This document shows, one piece after another, positions 23,725-31,822 of a DNA stretch of 39,413 bases. How positions within the stretch are numbered: the first letter of the stretch is position 1; every line of letters begins with the position of its first letter. The translations under genes were made by a program, and so were the position numbers. Source of the DNA: Candidatus Omnitrophota bacterium (GTDB lineage: Bacteria; Hinthialibacterota; Hinthialibacteria; Hinthialibacterales; JAKPRU01); the NCBI GenBank assembly GCA_029570205.1, contig JAKQSI010000044.1, positions 1-39,413 on the forward strand. Direction: 5' to 3'. The notes beneath the pieces are model-generated. The model saw nothing but the letters and a program-made list of their open reading frames with translations. It made no database searches and was not told where the DNA came from.

Positions 23725-25167
23725 ATGAAACGTTTCGCAAGTATCGGAATGAGCTTTCTTGTTGTTTTGGCGTTCCTGTGCATCCCAGCAAGCCCGGTCC
23801 GGTGCGACAGTAAGGGGCTTGCGATCCTTCCGGGAATGGAACGGACCGCGCTGGACCGGTATGTTGCCCAGCCGGACCCGAACTACCGATATGAACTGGT
23901 GAACACGATTCAGGACGCCGAATATACGGCTTATGTGCTGGACATGATTTCGCAATCCTGGCGAAGTCCGAGCGAGGTGGATCGCACCTTGTGGCAACAT
24001 TGGCTGACCATTATCTGCCCGAAAGAGATCAACTCCACAGTGGGACTGCTGTTCATTGGTGGAGGCAGAAACGGCAAGAACCCGCCTGCGAAAGTGGACG
24101 GAATGCTGAGCGAGATCGCCAAAAAAACGAAATCCGTGGTGGCCTCGCTCCAGATGGTCCCGAATCAGCCGATCAAATTCGCCGATGAGCGCATGGAAAA
24201 GTATCGCGAGAAAGGCCGTGTCGAAGATGAACTCATCGCCTATACCTGGGACAAGTATCTCAAAACGGGGGATGAACTCTGGCCCGCACGGCTGCCGATG
24301 ACCAAAAGCGCGGTGCGCGCGATGGATACAGTGACCCTGTTCTGCGCAAGCGAGGCGGGCGGAAAGATTCCGGTGGACCGATTTGTTGTCGCGGGCGGCT
24401 CCAAGCGCGGTTGGACCACCTGGACCACCGCCGCTGTCGATCCCCGTGTGATTGCCATTGTTCCAATTGTGATCGATGTTCTGAACATACAGACCTCTTT
24501 CGAACATCACTGGCAGGCTTACGGATTCTGGGCGCCCGCCGTGGGGGACTATGTGGAAATGGGAATCATGGATCATATCGACGATCCACGGTTTGCGGAT
24601 CTGATGAAACTGGTAGACCCGTTCGCGTATCGCGCGCGGTTCACCATGCCGAAATTTCTGATCAACGCGACGGGCGATCAGTTTTTCCTGCCGGATTCCT
24701 CCCAGTTCTATTTTGATGAGCTGCCGGGCGTGAAATACCTCCGGTATGTTCCCAACGCCGACCACGGGCTGGATGACACCGACGCGCTGGAGAGCCTGAC
24801 CGCGTTCTATGATGCGATTCTGTACGGAAGGCCGTTGCCGACATTCTCGTGGTCTTTCCCGCGCGAGAATGTCATTCAGGTCAACACCGAGCAGATCCCG
24901 GACGAGGTGAAACTCTGGCAGGCTACCAATCCGAACGCGCGTGATTTTCGCCTGGAGACGATCGGCAAGGTGTGGAAAGAGACACCGATCGCGCCGAAGC
25001 GTGAGGGGGTCTATACGACCAAAGTTGCCGCACCGGAGAAGGGATGGACTGCGTTTCTGATTGAGTTGACCTATCGCGGCGATGGTCCCATTCCGATGAA
25101 GTTCACCACGCCGGTGAGGGTGATCCCGGATAGTTTACCGTTCCCATCACCCCTGAAGAAGAAATGA
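23725..25167 (+). CDS. Secreted PhoPQ-activated pathogenicity-related (PqaA-type) hydrolase
   Basis: The protein has 480 residues with a signal peptide (MKRFASIGMSFLVVLAFLCI, cut near SPVRC). It matches the PhoPQ_related family of alpha/beta hydrolases: ALDRYVAQPDPNYRYELVNT and HWLTIICP near the N-terminus, then a nucleophile elbow GGSKRGWTTW with Ser226. Asp318 sits in NATGDQFFLPDSSQFYFDEL, and the catalytic His347 in NADHGLDDTD. A beta-sandwich-like C-terminal portion follows. PqaA in Salmonella is linked to resistance to antimicrobial peptides, but the substrate is unknown; most family members are found in planctomycete-like and amoebal genomes. The enzyme should act in the periplasm or outside. 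The gene stands alone on this strand. Confidence 0.9.
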   Translation: MKRFASIGMSFLVVLAFLCIPASPVRCDSKGLAILPGMERTALDRYVAQPDPNYRYELVNTIQDAEYTAYVLDMISQSWRSPSEVDRTLWQHWLTIICPKEINSTVGLLFIGGGRNGKNPPAKVDGMLSEIAKKTKSVVASLQMVPNQPIKFADERMEKYREKGRVEDELIAYTWDKYLKTGDELWPARLPMTKSAVRAMDTVTLFCASEAGGKIPVDRFVVAGGSKRGWTTWTTAAVDPRVIAIVPIVIDVLNIQTSFEHHWQAYGFWAPAVGDYVEMGIMDHIDDPRFADLMKLVDPFAYRARFTMPKFLINATGDQFFLPDSSQFYFDELPGVKYLRYVPNADHGLDDTDALESLTAFYDAILYGRPLPTFSWSFPRENVIQVNTEQIPDEVKLWQATNPNARDFRLETIGKVWKETPIAPKREGVYTTKVAAPEKGWTAFLIELTYRGDGPIPMKFTTPVRVIPDSLPFPSPLKKK

Positions 25168-25452
25168 AAGATCGGCACACTCATTCGGGCCTTGATCCAA
25201 ACAGGGAACCTGGATCCCATCTACCATGACCATGCGTTGCTTGGGGAGTACTACGGATCCAGTCCCTGGACAAAGAGGCTAAGCGTCCGGGTATCCCCCG
25301 CCGATCGAGGAGCATATCAAGAATACCGCTTCCTGATCTCGCCCCGCTCGTTCTTCCCATAGTAACATAGTTAAAATAAGCCGGTTGGGATATACTTTGA
25401 GAGAATAAAAACTCATTCGCAATTTGCCGTGGCGCCGATCAGGAGCAGTATT

Positions 25453-26607
25453 ATGAGGCGGTTGTTTGCTTGTATGTTATTGGCGTGGCTTCTTCTTGCG
25501 GGCGCTGTTTTGTCTCACGCGGAAATCAAAACCTGCTACCTCTGCGGTCAGGAGATTACGGGAAAGTACTGGCAACACCAGGGTCCGGGCGGTCTGCGGC
25601 TGTTCTGCGACCGCTGTTACCGGAGTTCGCCGAAATGCTCCGCCTGTGAGATTCCGTGCAGCCGGGATAATCTCACGAAAGTGGGCAAAGAGCAGCTGTG
25701 TCCCGATTGCATGGCACAGGCAAGATTCTGCAACCTGTGCGGCAACCGAATCTCCGGCAGATTTTTCACCAGCGGGGAGACAGGCGAGGTCTATTGCGAA
25801 AACTGCTACCGGACCTATCCCCGCTGCCGGGCCTGCGACCGACCCATGCGACGGTCCAGCCTCACAGCCGATGGGGTTTGCCTTTCTTGTGAGGCGAAAC
25901 TTCCGAAGTGCAAAGCTTGTGGGAAATCTATTGTAGGCGCCTATTTTTCCAACAAGTACAACGGAGATTATTGCCCCGAGTGCATCCGGTCGCGTCCCGA
26001 ATGTTACGCCTGCGGCGCGCCGGTCTCCGATGTCTATTGGACTCTGCCGGATAACCGTTTCCTGTGCGACACCTGTAAGAAACAGAGTATTTTCCGCGAA
26101 GATCAGGCACGGGAAATCATGAACGAGGTAGTGAAACTGGTTGCGGAGCGCCTGGGGCTTGTTGTCGAACGTCCCTGGCAGCTCCGCCTGGACAAGTTGA
26201 ACACCGAGGGGCATGCCTCCGCACTCGCCGCCCGCCAGGGGGTGAAAATGGCCAGTCCCATTTCCGGCAATGAAATGGGAATCTATATCGAACGGGAAGA
26301 CCGGCGTGAAATCGTCCTGCTGTATGGTCTGCCGATTTCCATGATATACGAGACCGCAGCGCATGAGCTGGCCCATGCCTGGCAGGCGGAGAACTGCCCG
26401 CCGAACCAATCCCGGGAGATCCGAGAGGGATTCGCCCAATGGGTGGCGGCGCAGGTACTTAAACTGAAAGGTTACTCCATCACGCTTGAAAAACTACAGG
26501 ACCGAACCGATTCCCCTTACGGGACAGGTTATCAGCGATTGGCTAAAATCGAAGCCCGTCAGGGGAAAGCCGGTGTTATCCAATATGTCTGTACTGCAAT
26601 CAGGTAA
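25453..26607 (+). CDS. Secreted DA1-like zinc metalloprotein with LIM-like Cys-rich modules
   Basis: The protein has 384 residues. ATG 25453 has AGGAG 7 nt upstream and begins a signal peptide (FACMLLAWLLLAGAVLSHA). Residues about 28-208 carry twelve CxxC pairs (CYLC, CDRC, CSAC, CPDC, CNLC, CENC, CRAC, CLSC, CKAC, CPEC, CYAC, CDTC). Their spacings resemble LIM half-modules, each of two pairs about 18-25 residues apart. Residues about 215-384 are a DA1-like metallopeptidase: AAHELAHAW with HExxH at 304-308 and a third ligand, probably Glu325 in REIREGFAQWVAAQV. Plant DA1 proteins combine LIM domains with this peptidase and cleave growth regulators. A bacterial, exported version with its Cys-rich modules in an oxidising compartment is unusual. 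The substrate is unknown. Confidence 0.85.
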   Translation: MRRLFACMLLAWLLLAGAVLSHAEIKTCYLCGQEITGKYWQHQGPGGLRLFCDRCYRSSPKCSACEIPCSRDNLTKVGKEQLCPDCMAQARFCNLCGNRISGRFFTSGETGEVYCENCYRTYPRCRACDRPMRRSSLTADGVCLSCEAKLPKCKACGKSIVGAYFSNKYNGDYCPECIRSRPECYACGAPVSDVYWTLPDNRFLCDTCKKQSIFREDQAREIMNEVVKLVAERLGLVVERPWQLRLDKLNTEGHASALAARQGVKMASPISGNEMGIYIEREDRREIVLLYGLPISMIYETAAHELAHAWQAENCPPNQSREIREGFAQWVAAQVLKLKGYSITLEKLQDRTDSPYGTGYQRLAKIEARQGKAGVIQYVCTAIR

Positions 26608-26614
26608 ATCGAGA

Positions 26615-27256
26615 ATGCCCGCGCGCCCCCGTGCTTCATCTGAGCCTGTCAAAAACATCATCTTCGACTTCGGAAGCGTCCTGGCGAATCTCGATTACGA
26701 TATCATGTTTCGGCGCTTCGCTCAGAAATCACCGTTGACCGTTCCGGAAATCCGTCAAAAGATTTTCGACAATGCCGATCATCACGCGTTCGAGCGTGGA
26801 GAGATCTCCGCGCCACGCTACTATGAAATCGTGCGAAATCAGATCCAACTTCAGATGGACTATCGCACTTTCTACGAGGCATGGGCCGACATTTTCTGGC
26901 CGAACGAGGCCATGCTGGACCTGGCGGAACGGCTGAAAAAAAACTACCGGCTTTACCTGCTGTCCAATACTAATGAAATTCATTACACGGAGTTCCCGCG
27001 TATCCCGCGACTCATGGAAACGATTCCCCGCCAGGGACTTTCGTTCCGGTATGGTGTTATGAAACCCGACCCGGAAATCTACCGGAAATTCCTGGATGAA
27101 TTCGCCCTTGATGCCCGGGAGTGTGTGCTGATTGACGATCTTGATGAAAATATCCGGAGTGCGCGAGAAATGGGAATGCGCGGCATCCGGCATCGGGGAC
27201 TGAAATCGACCTGTCGGGCGCTGGAGGAAATGGGGGTCTTGATCCCGGGGAACTGA
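26615..27256 (+). CDS. HAD-superfamily phosphatase (YihX/IA-type)
   Basis: The protein has 213 residues from ATG 26615, 8 bp after the DA1-like gene. An in-frame ATG at 26585 would overlap that gene and has no better ribosome site. Motif I is IIFDFGSVLANL, with the nucleophile Asp and Gly in place of the second Asp, as in YihX-like members. The cap region follows (DNADHHAFERGEISAPRYYE). Motif II is YLLSNTNE, motif III is the Lys in GVMKPDPEIY, and motif IV is VLIDDLDENIRSAREMGM. YihX dephosphorylates alpha-D-glucose 1-phosphate; the substrate here is unproven. It is on the same strand and 7 bp from the DA1-like gene, so the two may be cotranscribed. Confidence 0.85.
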   Translation: MPARPRASSEPVKNIIFDFGSVLANLDYDIMFRRFAQKSPLTVPEIRQKIFDNADHHAFERGEISAPRYYEIVRNQIQLQMDYRTFYEAWADIFWPNEAMLDLAERLKKNYRLYLLSNTNEIHYTEFPRIPRLMETIPRQGLSFRYGVMKPDPEIYRKFLDEFALDARECVLIDDLDENIRSAREMGMRGIRHRGLKSTCRALEEMGVLIPGN

Positions 27257-27320
27257 AATGGGATACAATAACAGACAGCAATGAATTCAGTTATCATCGC
27301 CCGACCATCAGAGGCGGAGA

Positions 27321-27623
27321 ATGTCACCAGATCAGGAAATCATCAATATCTTGCGCAGGGAATACCCCTATTTAATATCTGAGTATGGGGTCAAACGACT
27401 CGGCCTGTTCGGTTCTTGCGCCCAAGGACTTCCCACCGAATTCAGCGATGTCGATATCCTTGTTGAATTCGATCGGCCTCTCGGTTTTCGATTCGTCGAT
27501 TTTACCGAATACCTGGAAACCCTACTCGGCAAGCCGGTCGATGTATTGACCCCTGCCGGGGTGCAATCCATCCGAATTGATGGAGTTGCAGAGAACATTG
27601 AGGAACATGTTGTGTATGTCTGA
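27321..27623 (+). CDS. mntA: MntA-type nucleotidyltransferase antitoxin
   Basis: The protein has 100 residues of the minimal nucleotidyltransferase (DUF86-partner) family. The signature GS-x10-DxD is Gly31-Ser32 to Asp43-Val44-Asp45 in LFGSCAQGLPTEFSDVDILV, and Asp74 in KPVDVLT is the third metal ligand. In MntA-HepT pairs the MNT protein neutralises the HEPN toxin by transferring AMP to a tyrosine. Start ATG 27321 has GGCGGAG close upstream. It overlaps the downstream toxin gene by 8 bp, typical of translational coupling. A weak promoter (TTGATC, 19 nt, TACAAT) lies at 27239-27269. Confidence 0.9.
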   Translation: MSPDQEIINILRREYPYLISEYGVKRLGLFGSCAQGLPTEFSDVDILVEFDRPLGFRFVDFTEYLETLLGKPVDVLTPAGVQSIRIDGVAENIEEHVVYV

Positions 27624-27954
27624 GCGAACAGATAGAGACTTCCTGGAAGATATTCTTCAAGCTGTTCATCGCATCAGTACCTATACAACCGATGCGACCT
27701 ATGAGGGATTCCTGAAAGATACAAAAACTCAAGATGCGGTCATTCGAAATATTCAGGTTATCGGTGAAGCCACAAAGAACCTGTCGCCGGAAATTCGTTC
27801 TAAACATGCTTACATCCCATGGAAAGAGATGGCAGCGGTTCGTGATCGTGTCATTCATCGCTATTTCGGCACTAACCTGGACATTGTATGGCAGATTGCC
27901 ACCGGTGAATTGCCGAGGATCACAGGGCAAATCGAACAGATCCTCCCAAAATAG
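27616..27954 (+). CDS. hepT: HepT-type HEPN toxin
   Basis: The protein has 112 residues, the standard HEPN (DUF86) fold. The active-site motif RX4HXY is present as Arg76-DRVI-His81-Arg-Tyr83. Arg and His make the RNase site, and the Tyr is the residue AMPylated by MntA in Shewanella. Conserved elements include FLKDTKTQDAVIRNIQVIGE, ATKNLSPEIR and WKEMAAVRDRVIHRYF. The enzyme would cleave tRNA or mRNA unless modified. Start 27616 gives an 8-bp overlap with mntA and a GAGG 9 nt upstream; the in-frame ATG at 27607 sits too close to that site. The gene order, antitoxin before toxin, is usual. Confidence 0.9.
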   Translation: MSERTDRDFLEDILQAVHRISTYTTDATYEGFLKDTKTQDAVIRNIQVIGEATKNLSPEIRSKHAYIPWKEMAAVRDRVIHRYFGTNLDIVWQIATGELPRITGQIEQILPK

Positions 27955-27971
27955 AAGGCACACAAATCCGC

Positions 27972-28730
27972 CTACTTCACCGTCACCAAAATCTTTACCG
28001 CCGTGTCCTTTTTCAACCCGATTTCCGCACCTTGAAGGAGCTGATTTCCCTTGAGGGCAATTTCCTGCCCATCAACAGATAATTGATATTCCTTTCCTTT
28101 GTCCACAGTGAACCATTCGGGGAATTGACTCAGGCGTGGGTAGTCATAAGGCAAATGGAGATTCTCGCGGTGGCGCGGGATATCGAATTTGAGTTTTCCT
28201 TTCCAGGGCCAGTCGGCACGCATGTAGATGTTGAGGGAACCATTCTTTCCGGGAACCGCGCCGAACACCAGGTCGCCTCTCCAGGGTTCCGCGGAAAGGC
28301 CCTGGGTTTTCCATAAAGCATACATGATGGCGGTGCGGGCGTAATTTCCATCCCCGTGCCAACCCTCGATAATTCCATAATCCTTTTGCAGGTTCAGCAT
28401 AATTTCTGTAGAGGCCTCCACCCACTGAAATCCTTTCTGTACCGGAATCCGGTTAAGCAAATTGAGACCGCCTTCGACAGAATCCGCATATCCGTCGGCA
28501 ATTCCGAGGTGGGCTTGGCGAGTCTGACCATTTCCGCATTCTGCTTGAGGTTGATCTGCACGAACGGCATGGTTTCCAAGACCTCTGTCGATACCTCTTA
28601 CCGGCATGTCTCTGTCCGAATCCTCAAAGAGTTCCCGGAGGTATTGAAAGAACCTCTCAGGACCTGGATAGGCAGCGTCAGCAATGGGAGATTTCCGTGC
28701 AGAGTCCGGTAGAGAATCCGAAATCGACTC
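27972..28730 (-). pseudogene. Frameshifted C-terminal remnant of a large glycan-active or unknown protein
   Basis: The readable protein needs two frame changes. One frame carries ADAAYPGPERFFQYLRELFE (28660-28590). The next carries TMPFVQINLKQNAEMVRLAK followed by PTSELPTDMRI (about 28580-28480). The original frame resumes with DSVEGGLNLLNRI and continues through GIIEGWHGDGNYARTAIMYA, GAVPGKNGSLNIYMRADWPW and HRENLHLPYDYPRLSQFPEW to the C-terminus TAVKILVTVK. Compensating shifts with plausible sequence in each frame are the mark of a decaying gene. No start codon or ribosome site lies before the first frame, which opens after a TGA at 28733-28731. The WHGDGNYARTA pattern and beta-rich end suggest an alpha-toroid sugar-active enzyme, but I cannot name the family. 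Confidence 0.65.
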
Positions 28731-29094
28731 TCAAGGTGTTCAACCGACAATTTGAATTGAACAAAAAGAGACGGAAACGGTGGAGTGGGCTTGGTCGCAT
28801 GAGACCGGCGATAAGATATTCCATATCGTGAACACTTAAACCCGTGCGGCTCATTATCCCACCCGGATTCTCACAACAACGGGCAGTAAGCCGTCTCCAA
28901 GTTCTACAAGACCGGAAAATGGACCCTGGATATCAAAACGACCGGCCGATTCAAAAGACCGAAAGGCAGGTTTTTTTTGGGCGAAAGATCACGAACCCAA
29001 TCGAATGGAATACGTTCTCTCCTGGTTACTTCCTGGTTGCTTCAGGGATTCTGGAGCCGAACTTTTATGATCGTAAGTCCAATAAAATGAAGAA
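28731..29094. other. Stretch without a supported gene
   Basis: A plus-strand open frame at 28844-29266 runs antisense across the tRNA gene and has no domain. I see no other feature apart from a T8 run at 28972-28979. Confidence 0.5.
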
Positions 29095-29167
29095 CAGGCG
29101 TGGAGGGACTCGAACCCCCGACCACTTGATTTGGAGTCAAGCGCTCTACCAATTGAGCCACACGCCT
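29095..29167 (-). tRNA. trnW: tRNA-Trp (anticodon CCA)
   Basis: The transcript is 73 nt. The acceptor stem is AGGCGTG (29167-29161) with CACGCCT (29102-29096) and discriminator G at 29095. The D arm is GCTC-AATTGGTA-GAGC. The anticodon arm is CTTGA-CTCCAAA-TCAAG with CCA at positions 34-36. The T arm is GGGGG-TTCGAGT-CCCTC with one G:T pair. No 3' CCA is encoded. The trpS gene, which charges this tRNA, is about 4 kb away on the same strand. Confidence 0.97.
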
Positions 29168-29235
29168 GTTATCCACCATCATATCATCGCCAAGCGGTCC
29201 AGGCAAGAATTCCGGGATATTTCGCGGGTTCTTTG

Positions 29236-31017
29236 TTACTCCCGCTCCGGGAACTCACGGAACTGATTGGTCACCGGTAACCGTCGGTCTGTCCCGAACG
29301 CTTTCGTGGTAACCCGGATGCCGATCGCCGCCTGACGACGTTTGTATTCCGCACGGTCCACCATGCGAATCACGCGCCGCACGGTTTCCGCCGAATACCC
29401 CAGTCCAACGATATCCCGGCAACTGTATTCCAGCTCGATATAGGCATGAAGAATCCCATCCAGCTCCTCGTAATCCGGCAGGGTATCCGTGTCCTTCTGA
29501 TCGGGGCGGAGTTCCGCAGATGGGGCCTTTTCCAAGATGCTTTGCGGAATAATTTCCCGGCTGTCCCGTTCATTCCGGTACAGGGCCAGGCGATAGACCC
29601 AGGTCTTCGGCACATCCGAGATCACCGCAAGCCCGCCGCACATATCGCCGTACAGCGTGGCGTATCCCACAGCCAGTTCGGACTTGTTTCCCGTGGTCAG
29701 AACCAAACTGCCGAACTTGTTGGAGAGGGCCATCAGGGTTGCGCCCCGGATACGTGCCTGAAGGTTCTCCTCCGTGATGTCAGGTTCGCAGCCATCGAAT
29801 TCCTTTTTCAGCATGTCCAGATAGGTCTGGAATACCGATTCGATGGGAATGGTTGTAAACCGGATTTCCAGGTTTTTCGCAAGCCGTTGCGCATCCAACC
29901 GGCTGTGATCGGAGGAATAGCGGCCGGGCATGAAGACTCCCCACACCCGATCCTTTCCCAAAGCATCGACGGCAATTGTACAGACCAGGGCAGAGTCGAT
30001 TCCTCCCGACAGGCCGATGACCACGTCACGAAATCCGTTCTTGCCGACATAATCCCGGACTCCCAGCACCAGCGCCTGATAAACATCCTCAATCGGGTCG
30101 TTGCGATATTCTTTGATTTTCGGAACAAATGGATTCTTGGAGATATCAAGGGCCCTGGCGGGCGCTTTCAATTCCAGGGTCGATCCGCTGGACCGGATTC
30201 TTCGCGGCGGATCATCGTGATCCTCACGCCAATCCCGCTGCAACGGAACGGCCAGCCGATGCCGTCTCAATTCCTCCAGGTAGACATCGGTGATAAGAAA
30301 ATCTTCCTCGAAAGCCTTTGCCTGGCCCAACACGCTGCCATCCGGGTCTACGACCATGCTTCTGCCGTCAAAAACCAGTTCATCCTGTCCACCGACCTGG
30401 TTGCAGTACAACACCGCCAGGTTGTGATCGGTGGCGCGGGCGGACAGGAGAGTACGACGTTCCTCCGGCTTGCCGACGTTGAACGGTGACGCAGAAATGG
30501 CGACCAGCAGGTCCATACCGCACTCCGCCAGGCGGGCAACCGTGCGTGGATGCCACAGGTCCTCGCAGATCACCACTCCAAAAGTCAGCAAGTCGGTTTC
30601 GAAGAGAAGTCGCTCCCTCCCGCTCCGAAAATACCGTTTCTCGTCAAACACACGGTAATTCGGCAGATTGGTTTTTGGCACATAGCCCAGAAGATGCCCA
30701 TCGTGGATCACCGCCGCTGCATTGAAAACATCCTGTTCCCGGATCACTGTGCCGATAATGGCGGTCAATCCCTTTGTTTCCGGGATAAGTTGCTGCATAT
30801 AAGACCGGAGATCCTCCAGGTACTGAGTTTTCAGCAGAAGGTCCCGTGGCGGATATCCCGAAAGCGCCATCTCCGGGAACGCCACCATCTGGACCTGCTG
30901 TTTTCGGGCCTGCTCCAGCGTCTCCCGGATTTTCTCGGTATTGCCGGGAATGTCGCCCACAATCGGGTTGATCTGAGCTGCCGCCAATCGAATATACTGA
31001 GCGGAATCACGGGCCAT
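29236..31017 (-). CDS. nadE: Glutamine-dependent NAD+ synthetase
   Basis: The protein has 593 residues with two domains. The N-terminal nitrilase-fold glutaminase carries the triad Glu49 (FPEMALSGYPPRD), Lys115 (YVPKTNLPNY) and Cys151 (VVICEDLW). The C-terminal synthetase has the pyrophosphate loop VIGLSGGIDSALV, TTGNKSELAVGYATLYGDMC and the SAELRPDQKDTDTLPDYEEL segment that binds deamido-NAD. It converts deamido-NAD+, ATP and glutamine to NAD+, AMP and PPi in the cytoplasm. ATG 31017 was preferred over an in-frame GTG at 31029, as the former overlaps the stop of the upstream membrane-protein gene by 11 bp, as in translational coupling. Confidence 0.95.
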   Translation of the reverse strand: MARDSAQYIRLAAAQINPIVGDIPGNTEKIRETLEQARKQQVQMVAFPEMALSGYPPRDLLLKTQYLEDLRSYMQQLIPETKGLTAIIGTVIREQDVFNAAAVIHDGHLLGYVPKTNLPNYRVFDEKRYFRSGRERLLFETDLLTFGVVICEDLWHPRTVARLAECGMDLLVAISASPFNVGKPEERRTLLSARATDHNLAVLYCNQVGGQDELVFDGRSMVVDPDGSVLGQAKAFEEDFLITDVYLEELRRHRLAVPLQRDWREDHDDPPRRIRSSGSTLELKAPARALDISKNPFVPKIKEYRNDPIEDVYQALVLGVRDYVGKNGFRDVVIGLSGGIDSALVCTIAVDALGKDRVWGVFMPGRYSSDHSRLDAQRLAKNLEIRFTTIPIESVFQTYLDMLKKEFDGCEPDITEENLQARIRGATLMALSNKFGSLVLTTGNKSELAVGYATLYGDMCGGLAVISDVPKTWVYRLALYRNERDSREIIPQSILEKAPSAELRPDQKDTDTLPDYEELDGILHAYIELEYSCRDIVGLGYSAETVRRVIRMVDRAEYKRRQAAIGIRVTTKAFGTDRRLPVTNQFREFPERE

Positions 31018-31471
31018 GACCTTGATCACCTTCCTTCCCGGCAGGCAGTTCCGCCGAATGCGGTTTTCGAGTTTTGCGATATTCCCATAAAGAGTAAACC
31101 AGGTAGATCAGTACCCCAAGAAACATGAGGAATTTCAGGACCAGATAAATCGCCGGATGAACCAGCTTCCAGCGTCCCACAATTACGAATTGCAGGGCGC
31201 TCACCAGAAAAACCAGAGAAAGATACAGCGCGCCCCAGAAAACAATCCGTTCCTCTGTAGATACCCACGATTCCTTTTCCCGCGCGGTGTATGCCGCCGA
31301 AAAAGCCAGCGCCAGTGAGGCCAGCGCAGCCATGGAAAACGCGAGGATCCCCAGGCTGTCGCGCAAAGAGACCAACAGCGTCGGAAAAAACTGCGCATCG
31401 CCCGATACCTTTGTGAAAGGAATCCAAAGAATAAACGCCATTATCCCAAGAGCCGCTGCCAGCCATCGCAT
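31007..31471 (-). CDS. Small integral membrane protein, coupled to nadE
   Basis: The protein has 154 residues and about four membrane segments, near residues 3-20 (LAAALGIMAFILWIPF), 38-62 (DSLGILAFSMAALASLALAF), 78-98 (VFWGALYLSLVFLVSALQFV) and 104-128 (PAIYLVLKFLMFLGVLIYLV). A hydrophilic, charged C-terminal tail is probably cytoplasmic. I recognise no family. Its stop codon overlaps the start of nadE by 11 bp on the same strand, so the two are very likely cotranscribed and coupled. The link to NAD synthesis is otherwise unexplained. Confidence 0.75.
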   Translation of the reverse strand: MRWLAAALGIMAFILWIPFTKVSGDAQFFPTLLVSLRDSLGILAFSMAALASLALAFSAAYTAREKESWVSTEERIVFWGALYLSLVFLVSALQFVIVGRWKLVHPAIYLVLKFLMFLGVLIYLVYSLWEYRKTRKPHSAELPAGKEGDQGHGP

Positions 31472-31666
31472 TCGAGAAACGGGATCCTTTCCGCGAAATA
31501 GTCTGTGTCAAATATCTCTCCAAACCTCGAATATCCTAGTGTACCGCAACGAGAATATCTTGCCAGACTATGGTTCGCGGAAGCGAAGATGCACAGTCCA
31601 CTCGGAAATTGACCCGTCTTTGGATGAAGATTCGGGTGTCCCAATCGGGGATATTGGGAGGAAAGG

Positions 31667-31822
31667 ATGCCGAAGACGGATCAAGTTTTTGTGATACGGC
31701 ATAAGGCGCTGAATGAAAGGGTGAGCATTCCGCAGGCGGCCAGAGAGATGGGGGTAAGCCGGATAGAGCGTCATGCGGGGAGACTAACGGGAATCAGGAC
31801 GGGCAATCCGGGTGAATTGTGA
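31667..31822 (+). mobile_element. IS21-type transposase (IstA) N-terminal remnant
   Basis: ATG 31667 follows GGGAGGAAAGG. The 51-residue frame begins MPKTDQVFVIRHKALNERVS and continues IPQAAREMGVSRIERHAG. This is the N-terminal helix-turn-helix of IS21-family IstA, in which a KTDQVFVIRHKVLxEG-type start is followed by a VARELGVSRNTVRRYL-type recognition helix. The similarity ends after the second helix, and TGA follows. No IstB gene or terminal inverted repeats are seen. The end overlaps the 3' end of the convergent radical SAM gene by 39 bp. Confidence 0.6.

Noticed and set aside
28844-29266. 140-codon plus-strand frame over the tRNA gene
   Set aside because: It runs antisense through tRNA-Trp and the nadE end, so it cannot be a real protein gene.
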